From Psychrobacter arenosus (lineage in GTDB: Bacteria; Pseudomonadota; Gammaproteobacteria; Pseudomonadales; Moraxellaceae), in contig NZ_LR884459.1 of assembly GCF_904848165.1 (NCBI RefSeq), positions 3,162,001-3,226,000 on the forward strand: a DNA stretch of 64,000 nt, in the 5' to 3' direction. Shown piece by piece: positions 58,012-64,000 of the stretch (position 1 is the first letter of the stretch; each line of letters begins with the position of its first letter). Made by a program: the position numbers and the translations under genes. Under the pieces are notes generated by a model, which was not told the origin of the DNA, ran no database searches, and was given only the letters and a program-made list of their open reading frames with translations.

Positions 58012-59066
58012 TAGATAAAGTCTACGGCAGCGATATCACCACTACGGGTAATCATAGTACCGAGTTGCCAAGCGGTCTCGCCTGCGTCTGTTAATACTGA
58101 GATGGCTTGTTCAGCTTGTGCGGCTGGCACGACGATGACGAAACCGACGCCGCAGTTAAAGGTACGATACATCTCAGACTGCTCGATATTGCCATGGCGC
58201 TGCAACCAAGTGAAAAGCTCAGGCATCTGCCAGCTTTGCGTATTAACTTGTGCGCTTAAGCCTTCTGGCAATACGCGTGGCAAGTTTTCAGTCAGACCAC
58301 CACCGGTAATATGGCTCATAGCATGCAAGTTAGCATTGCCTAAAGCGTCTTGTAGCGCTCGGATAGCTTTAACATAGATTTTGGTAGGGGCCATGAGCGC
58401 ATCAGCGATAGGTTGACCATCTAAGGTCTCATCGCTAGTGCTGATATCCACACCGCTGACTTCGATAACCTTGCGCACTAACGAGTAGCCGTTGGAATGA
58501 GCGCCGCTAGAGGCCAATCCTATTAGCACGTCACCTTCCGCGACATTTTCGCCAGTGATCACTTCTGACTCTTCGACCACACCCACGCAGAAACCCGCTA
58601 AATCGTAGTCTTCCTCAGAATACATACCTGGCATTTCAGCCGTTTCACCACCGATAAGCGCGCAACCAGACTGCTTACAGCCTTCGCCAATACCCGTCAC
58701 TACGGCAGTAGCGGTATCCACATCAAGCTTGCCCGTGGCATAGTAATCTAGGAAGAATAGTGGCTCTGCTCCGCACACCAATAGGTCGTTGACACACATG
58801 GCTACGAGGTCGATGCCGATAGTGTCATGACGCTCCAACTGTAGCGCTAACATGAGTTTAGTGCCCACGCCGTCGGTACCAGATACTAGTAGTGGCGAGC
58901 GATAGCCCTGCGGGATACGGCAAAGCGCACCAAAGCCGCCTAGACCGCCGACCACTTCAGAACGTGAAGTCGCTTTGGCCACAGATTTAATACGCTGAAC
59001 CAGTGCATCACCGGCATCAATGTCCACACCAGCGTCTTTATAGCTTAGAGAAGGGGAGTTACTCAT
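58011..59066 (-). CDS. purM: Phosphoribosylformylglycinamidine cyclo-ligase
   Basis: A 351-residue AIR synthase (fifth purine step). [42 protein letters not shown] (quoted to 20) and [11 protein letters not shown] are all family signatures. It precedes purN with a one-base overlap and is divergent from the perM-like gene, the common gammaproteobacterial order. Confidence 0.97.
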   Translation of the reverse strand: MSNSPSLSYKDAGVDIDAGDALVQRIKSVAKATSRSEVVGGLGGFGALCRIPQGYRSPLLVSGTDGVGTKLMLALQLERHDTIGIDLVAMCVNDLLVCGAEPLFFLDYYATGKLDVDTATAVVTGIGEGCKQSGCALIGGETAEMPGMYSEEDYDLAGFCVGVVEESEVITGENVAEGDVLIGLASSGAHSNGYSLVRKVIEVSGVDISTSDETLDGQPIADALMAPTKIYVKAIRALQDALGNANLHAMSHITGGGLTENLPRVLPEGLSAQVNTQSWQMPELFTWLQRHGNIEQSEMYRTFNCGVGFVIVVPAAQAEQAISVLTDAGETAWQLGTMITRSGDIAAVDFI

Positions 59067-59575
59067 GAGAAGTAGGCTACCTGTAGTTGGAGAGAGTAGA
59101 GGGGTATCGTGTCGAAATAAATGAGAAGTTGTCTGCCAATAAAAGGCAATAAAGTAATAATATTAAACAGTAAAAACTGTATCTAAAATTACCGTCATTA
59201 ATATGGGCACATTATAACGAATAATCCGCCACTGTCACAAAATGATTGGGAATATCGTGCTAATCTTGAAATAACGGCTGAAAAAATCGAAAAGAGACGC
59301 TAATAATCTTCAATATAAAATGACTGGGCTTATGAAGAAATAGTTTAGCCTGTTTGCTTTAGCGAGTGCAAATGACGAGCCCGAATAAACGGGGTAGCCA
59401 AGCGTACAATCCTAAGCTAGTCAGCTAGAATTAAGACTTGTTAATATGGCGGCGTTTATTTAGATTTCAGTCGGTTAAGCTGGCCTAAGAAAAATAACTT
59501 TATTAACGACATTAGTCTGCGATAATACCGCCGATAGGCCCATTAGAGGCTGTACTACTTTAGGAATTATCTCTC
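59067..59575. other. Divergent intergenic region purM / perM
   Basis: 509 bp, AT-rich. It should hold both promoters. I found no PurR-like palindrome, riboswitch or repeat. Confidence 0.35.
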
Positions 59576-60679
59576 ATGCATACCAAGGTTATTGATCCTT
59601 TCTTTCGGCGTCTGTTTTTTTTAGTCGTTATCGTCGTAGCGTTTATCTTACTGCATTTGATGATGCCAGTAATCATTCCTTTTGTCGTAGCGTTTTTCTT
59701 AGCTTACTTATTTGATCCTTTAGTCAAAAAGCTGAGCCGTTACGTGCGCCGTTGGATGGCTATCTTAGTAGTGTATTCCGCGATTACAGCGATGATGGTA
59801 CTGCTGCTGTGGTGGCTCATTCCTACGCTATGGACGCAATTGCAGGATGCGTGGAACTACTTACCACAGGCCGTGACTTGGTACAATGAGGTACTGCGGG
59901 GCTGGCTAGCGAATAACACCCGTATTGTGATGCCAGAATTAGAGGTCAAAGGGTTCTCTGAAACTTTAGTTGACTATATGCAGAAAAACTATAGCGCAGG
60001 GGATGCTGGCTCGTTAATGAGCCAGATATTAGCGTCTAGTATGTCCTTTATCAATAATGCGGGGCTGATTGTACTAGTGCCCATTTTAACGTTTTACTTT
60101 TTATTCAATTGGGATCAGCGCTTATTACAATGGAAAATGGCTATCCCTACCGCTTATGCCAAAAAGACCATACAAATCTGCCGTGAGTGCGACCAAGCGT
60201 TAAAAGAGTTCATTAAAGGCCAGCTATTGGTGATGATTTTGCTAGGTATTATCTATGCCGTGCAGCTGCAATTGATCGGTCTTGAGCTCGGCTTAATCAT
60301 CGGTATGGCCGCAGGCGTGGCCAGTTTTGTCCCTTATTTAGGATTTGGACTGGGCTTTATCGCAGCCGTTACCGCCTCCTTATTTCAATTTGGTTTAGAT
60401 TGGTTTCATTTAAGCTTGATTGTAGGGGCGTTTTTAGTGGGGCAGGCCGCTGAAGGCTACGTGCTACAACCGTTACTATTAGGCGATAAAATTGGTCTAT
60501 CGCCACTTTGGGTCATCTTTGCAGTGTTAGCGGGCGCCAGCTTATTAGGGTTCGTCGGCATGTTGATTGCGCTGCCTGTTTCCGCCGTATTAAACGTATT
60601 ATTTAGACATTTATACGGGGCTTATTTAGCCAGCGATTTTTATAAAGGCCGCAAGCAACTAAAGCTGTTTGACGAATAA
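59576..60679 (+). CDS. AI-2E family transporter / PerM-like permease
   Basis: A 367-residue polytopic membrane protein with about eight helices. The start (FLVVIVVAFILLHLMMPVIIP cut) with FFLAYLFDPLVKKLSR, and the C-terminal PYLGFGLGFIAAVTASLF and LLLGDKIGLSPLWVIFAVLAG, match the AI-2E/PerM family. Exported substrate is unknown; YdgG-type members affect AI-2 and others are Na+/H+ antiporters. AGGA precedes the ATG. Confidence 0.9.
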   Translation: MHTKVIDPFFRRLFFLVVIVVAFILLHLMMPVIIPFVVAFFLAYLFDPLVKKLSRYVRRWMAILVVYSAITAMMVLLLWWLIPTLWTQLQDAWNYLPQAVTWYNEVLRGWLANNTRIVMPELEVKGFSETLVDYMQKNYSAGDAGSLMSQILASSMSFINNAGLIVLVPILTFYFLFNWDQRLLQWKMAIPTAYAKKTIQICRECDQALKEFIKGQLLVMILLGIIYAVQLQLIGLELGLIIGMAAGVASFVPYLGFGLGFIAAVTASLFQFGLDWFHLSLIVGAFLVGQAAEGYVLQPLLLGDKIGLSPLWVIFAVLAGASLLGFVGMLIALPVSAVLNVLFRHLYGAYLASDFYKGRKQLKLFDE

Positions 60680-61093
60680 ATATAGGGTTTAATAACAGCG
60701 CGGATAACCTGGCAGCTGAATGACTAAGACGTTGTGAAAGTTTTAAGCGTTGCCTACATTGTGAATGTTTTAAATGTAGGCTAAGAGGGCTCAGCATAAG
60801 CCCTTAATTAAGGGTATACTTTAAGAGCGTGGCAAATCGGCACCGTAAGTGACGCTAACTGTAGTGGCTTTGTGCAGATTTGCGCGTATGATATTGGCAA
60901 AAACTAATAGTAAATAACTGATATTTATAGTTAATATCTAGAGTTAACGCCATGCTAGACAAGTGGCCACGCTTGTCAGTGATTTTATAAATGTGGTATA
61001 TATAGCTAAAAATTAATACGGTTATCGCGGCAAGGTTAAGCTAAAAAATAGGCTAATGACTTGTTGCGGTAGCACTGATTGAGTTGAAGGTTC
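60680..61093. other. perM-hda spacer with palindromes
   Basis: 414 bp. It holds GCCTACATT/AATGTAGGC (60752-60760 and 60773-60781), AGGGCT/AGCCCT (60785-60802), and the perfect 14-bp palindrome CCCTTAATTAAGGG (60801-60814). None has a following T-run. Likely includes the hda promoter. Confidence 0.45.
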
Positions 61094-61906
61094 ATGGCAG
61101 ATACACAGCTTAGCCTAAATTTAGAGATCAAGCATGACGCTAATCTTAGCGATTTTGCGGGTCCTGGGTGGATGGCGATTATTGACGCTGTCAGGCAGAT
61201 GCATGTCGGCTTGATGCGCCAGCTTTATTTGCATGGCAGTCCGGCTACGGGCAAGTCGCACCTTATGTCTGCGATTTGCGAGTCATTCCTTGAGATAGAC
61301 AAGTCAGCTATCTATTTATCGTTAAATGAATTGGTCTATACCGATGTCAATGTGCTGTCCTCCCTAGAGACTTTCGACGTCATTGCTATTGATGATTTAG
61401 AGATCCTAGAAGAGAGTCCGCAGTGGCAAGAGGCTTTATTTCACTTAATTAATCGTAGTCGCGAAGGGCAGCGTCAATTGCTATTTGCCGCTAATAAACC
61501 GGCTAGCGAATTGCCTTTTCAATTGACTGATTTGCTCAGCCGCTTAATGCAAGCCCCTTCTTTTAGAGTGCCCGATGGCCACGATATTAGAGACCGTCAG
61601 ACGATGCTCGAGTCGATATTGAAACGACGCGGCTGGCAGTTTGATGAGCGTATTATGAATCACCTGCTTACTGAAGGTCCGCATCGTATTGGCGCTATGA
61701 TGGATGTACTAAACTATATCCAGCCAATGTTCTCTAATTTAAGCCGGGTCAATATCTCTAAAGCGGTCATTAGCGAGGCGATTAGAACGATTGATGAACA
61801 GACGTTGGTCGCTGAATTATTAGATTTGGGCATGAGCGCCGACGCCTTGGATAATGAGTCAGACTCTGACACACCGCAGCCCACTACGATGTCGTTAAAT
61901 CTTTAA
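61094..61906 (+). CDS. hda: DnaA regulatory inactivator Hda
   Basis: A 270-residue AAA+ protein resembling DnaA domain III. The P-loop is HGSPATGKSHLMSA, Walker B is VIAIDDLE, and SRLMQAPSFRVPD and LTEGPHRIGAMMDVLNYI follow. Hda with the beta clamp stimulates ATP hydrolysis by DnaA and so prevents re-initiation. The usual clamp-binding QLSL motif is seen near the start (TQLSLNLEI). The C-terminal 30 residues are an acidic extension. The hda gene next to perM and purMN is a conserved arrangement. Confidence 0.93.
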   Translation: MADTQLSLNLEIKHDANLSDFAGPGWMAIIDAVRQMHVGLMRQLYLHGSPATGKSHLMSAICESFLEIDKSAIYLSLNELVYTDVNVLSSLETFDVIAIDDLEILEESPQWQEALFHLINRSREGQRQLLFAANKPASELPFQLTDLLSRLMQAPSFRVPDGHDIRDRQTMLESILKRRGWQFDERIMNHLLTEGPHRIGAMMDVLNYIQPMFSNLSRVNISKAVISEAIRTIDEQTLVAELLDLGMSADALDNESDSDTPQPTTMSLNL

Positions 61907-62056
61907 CCGTTAGATGGTATTTATTATTTCTATGCCGGCTTGATGGATTAGCTTATTGGCTTTATCGAGCGCTATTACGGTATTTAGTAATTATTCTTTT
62001 TTTATTTTTCTTACTTATTGACGCCTTTGTGCTCGTCACCCACTCTAGGATACCTC

Positions 62057-62791
62057 ATGAAATTTACAGCGAATTTGAATAAGTTACTGGCTACTGGCGC
62101 GCTATTGGGCACAGCTATGTTGCCGCTATATGCGCAAGCTGCCGTAACGCTAAAGGTAGATGACCATATCAAGGTGACGGCGATTAATGGTCAAGAAATT
62201 GGCCAAAGTCTATTGCAGCCTTTAACCAAGGAATTCACCCTAGCTCCGGGCAAGCATGTCATCACTGCCAAATACGATCGCCTCTATGATCTGCGTCGTG
62301 ATGAGCATGACTATCTGCGCTCAGGTAACGTAAGTGTCGCGGCTGAAATGCAAGACAATCAGACTTATACTTTATCTATGTTAGGGCAGCCAGAAGAGTA
62401 TCGTGCGGCCAAAGAGTATGTCAAACAGCCTACTTTAGCGGTCACGCAAGGCACTACCGTAGTGGCGAGTCAAAAAGGTATGGTCAATAATGATAGCGGC
62501 ATCTTCTCTGGGTTAGGCAATGCCTTGGGTGGGATTTTTGGTGGTGGTAGTGATGCACAAGCGGCCAATCAACGCGCTATCGCATCGTTAGAGCAAACCG
62601 GCTCAGTAGCCAATACCTCTGGTACGCAAGCGATTCCCGCTATGGCTCCTTTGACTCAAACGACCCAAACCGTAGCGACACCAGCTCCTGCAGTTAACAG
62701 CAATGCTGCGACCCTAGACCAATTCATGCAGCTGTGGCTCAAGGCTACCCCTGCTGAGCGTGAAAAAATGCGTCAGTGGATTCAGCAATAA
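62057..62791 (+). CDS. DUF2057 (YccT-like) periplasmic protein
   Basis: A 244-residue protein with a signal peptide (PLYAQAA). The mature start AVTLKVDDHIKVTAINGQEI and VITAKYDRLYDL, then a C-terminal LWLKATPAEREKMRQWIQQ (cut), resemble DUF2057/YccT in order and ending. A Gly-rich patch (GLGNALGGIFGGGSD) lies in the middle. The ATG at 62057 follows AGGAT; the TTG at 62018 is rejected. Function unknown. Confidence 0.75.
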   Translation: MKFTANLNKLLATGALLGTAMLPLYAQAAVTLKVDDHIKVTAINGQEIGQSLLQPLTKEFTLAPGKHVITAKYDRLYDLRRDEHDYLRSGNVSVAAEMQDNQTYTLSMLGQPEEYRAAKEYVKQPTLAVTQGTTVVASQKGMVNNDSGIFSGLGNALGGIFGGGSDAQAANQRAIASLEQTGSVANTSGTQAIPAMAPLTQTTQTVATPAPAVNSNAATLDQFMQLWLKATPAEREKMRQWIQQ

Positions 62792-62852
62792 GCGCATTAC
62801 TTTTACGTTGTGCTTTTAAGCTAGCCTTGAGTTTTTGATTAAATGACAGCCA

Positions 62853-62891
62853 TAAAAAAGCCCGTAACTCATCAAGTTACGGGCTTTTATT
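62853..62891. terminator. Bidirectional terminator before dps
   Basis: A 14-bp stem, AAAAGCCCGTAACT/AGTTACGGGCTTTT, with a short loop. Confidence 0.88.
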
Positions 62892-62950
62892 TTACGGCTA
62901 TTTTACTTTAGAACATAAGCAGCTAGAACATAAGCCACTTGCTAGCTAAA

Positions 62951-63421
62951 TTAGCCTAGGAAAGCATTATACATCCAGACCAACTTCTCTTGCTCTTGCA
63001 CATACTCAGCGACTAGGTCAGCAGTACCTTGGTCTTCAGCTTCTTCAGCTGCAATAGCGACATTGCGCTGCTCTTCGATTAGGGCTTGCAGACCGGCTAC
63101 TACGCCATGGACGCACTGTTTGCCATCATGAACATTTTTGTCTTCTTTAATGCTAGCGTTTTGCGCAAAATCGCTATAAGCATGAAGTGGCGTGCCACCT
63201 AGCGTTAAAATACGCTCAGCGATTTCGTCAATTTGTACTTGTAAATCCGTGTATAGCTCTTCAAATTTCTCATGCAGTGAGAAGAAATGCTCACCTTTTA
63301 CGTTCCAATGATAGCCACGCACGTTAATGTAATAGATATGGTAGCTAGACAATAGGCCGTTTAGTTTTTCGATGATGCCGCGCATGTCTGCTCTTTCTAG
63401 ACCGATTTGATTGGTACTCAT
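62951..63421 (-). CDS. dps: Dps/MrgA-family DNA-binding ferritin-like protein
   Basis: A 156-residue Dps-type miniferritin that oxidises and stores iron and shields DNA during stress. The intersubunit ferroxidase pattern is clear: YYINVRGYHWNVKGEHFFSL (ligand His) and HEKFEELYTDLQVQIDEIAER (Asp/Glu ligands, cut at 20). AAGGAT precedes the ATG. The short N terminus lacks the Lys-rich DNA-binding tail of E. coli Dps, so DNA binding is uncertain. Confidence 0.93.
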   Translation of the reverse strand: MSTNQIGLERADMRGIIEKLNGLLSSYHIYYINVRGYHWNVKGEHFFSLHEKFEELYTDLQVQIDEIAERILTLGGTPLHAYSDFAQNASIKEDKNVHDGKQCVHGVVAGLQALIEEQRNVAIAAEEAEDQGTADLVAEYVQEQEKLVWMYNAFLG

Positions 63422-63774
63422 AGTCTTATCCTTAATTATTAATCAATTATAAATGTTGCGTTATTAGAATAGATTTCTTTAAAAAAGCCCGCTTTACCAC
63501 ATCCTAGCGATGCTGACCGTTTTTAGTGAATAGTCTCAACGGATGTTGCTGAAACTATACCATAACAGGTCAATACGAGCTTTCCTAACCACAAGTAGAA
63601 TAATAGCAAAAACAGCTGATTAAGTTAAATGAATCATATAAAACATTGCGATTGATTTACTAAAACTCAGCATGGCTAATCAGCATCATTTTTAGTAAGA
63701 ACCAATGCTAATAAGCCTCAATGACTGGTTAATAAAAAGACAGCTAATAGAGTAGCAGACAAGGTCTCGGAGGC
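63422..63774. other. Intergenic region upstream of dps
   Basis: 353 bp, AT-rich. It carries the dps promoter on the minus strand. No OxyR or Fur-type palindrome was recognised. Confidence 0.35.
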
Positions 63775-64000
63775 TTATTTACTTGCTAAAGTCTCAGGAC
63801 GTAAGCCACGGATAGGCACCACTTCTTCTAAATGCTTACGCACTGAGTCGATAGGGAATTTTTGCTCTTGGAGACGTTTTGGAATAATTTGGCTGCCCTG
63901 CTGACCTTTCATCTCAAACAACATAAAGATAAAGTCGTCGGTCTCTTCCCAGCTTTTCACCGCTGTCCATGGAATGACCGCTTGTTGTACTGAGCCAGTA
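63775..64000 (-). CDS. YcxB-like protein, C-terminal fragment (5' end outside window)
   Basis: The frame stays open to the end of the window, so the GTG at 63960 is internal. The 75 visible residues (VIPWTAVKSWEETDDFIFM cut, and GSQIIPKRLQ) match the C-terminal pattern of YcxB-like membrane proteins, which end in this soluble domain. Function unknown. Confidence 0.6.
   Translation of the reverse strand, partial: TGSVQQAVIPWTAVKSWEETDDFIFMLFEMKGQQGSQIIPKRLQEQKFPIDSVRKHLEEVVPIRGLRPETLASK

Overview
The window looks like chromosomal DNA of a Moraxellaceae gammaproteobacterium, most likely Psychrobacter. This rests on protein resemblance, the moderate GC and AT-rich spacers, and gene order (pyrG-kdsA...eno-ftsB-ispD; argG/pyrC/rnt; purN-purM beside perM-hda). 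It was not tested by a database search. I see no rRNA, CRISPR array, prophage or insertion-sequence transposase. Most of the window is housekeeping genome with a few accessory pockets.

Layout. 1-3.5 kb: the end of a PepSY membrane protein, a DUF2799 lipoprotein, an orphan ParA-type ATPase and an unknown membrane-anchored protein. 3.9-12 kb: topA, a lipoprotein Cu/Zn superoxide dismutase (sodC), a secreted unknown, a GRDP-like protein with a Cys/Gly tail, and lon. 12.5-20.7 kb: a YuiF-type antiporter, 5-formyl-THF cyclo-ligase, fumC, a 319-bp element with inverted-repeat ends, a MipA/OmpV-type protein, a rhomboid protease, an LldD-type dehydrogenase and a glutaredoxin-like protein. 21-26 kb: mtgA, ppk1 and a run of four or five small, very acidic, probably disordered proteins. 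26-31.6 kb: miaE, glcB and a porin. 31.7-40.5 kb: the pyrG-kdsA / eno-ftsB-ispD block, interrupted by a copper cassette (HMA-like protein, CopZ-like chaperone, CopA). 41-46.5 kb: a membrane-anchored BLUF photoreceptor, tRNA-Glu, two small membrane proteins, rnt, pyrC and argG. 46.6-57 kb: an unknown protein, an L,D-transpeptidase, a CYTH-CHAD protein, a DUF4349 lipoprotein, isocitrate lyase, a LysR regulator and a succinate-semialdehyde-type dehydrogenase. 57-64 kb: purM-purN, perM, hda, a DUF2057 protein, Dps and the end of a YcxB-like protein.

How the genes work together. Both glyoxylate-shunt enzymes are present (isocitrate lyase at 52-53.6 kb, malate synthase G at 27.6-29.8 kb), with fumarase and lactate dehydrogenase, which fits growth on acetate and lactate. 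Stress functions are well represented: Lon, SodC, Dps, polyphosphate kinase, copper export and the acidic small proteins.

The least explained parts are the acidic small-protein run, the TIR-flanked element, the copper cassette with a cysteine-less HMA-like member, the TTG-started BLUF protein, and a recurrent pattern of short (15-30 bp) degenerate tandem duplications in intergenic DNA, several touching a start or stop codon.
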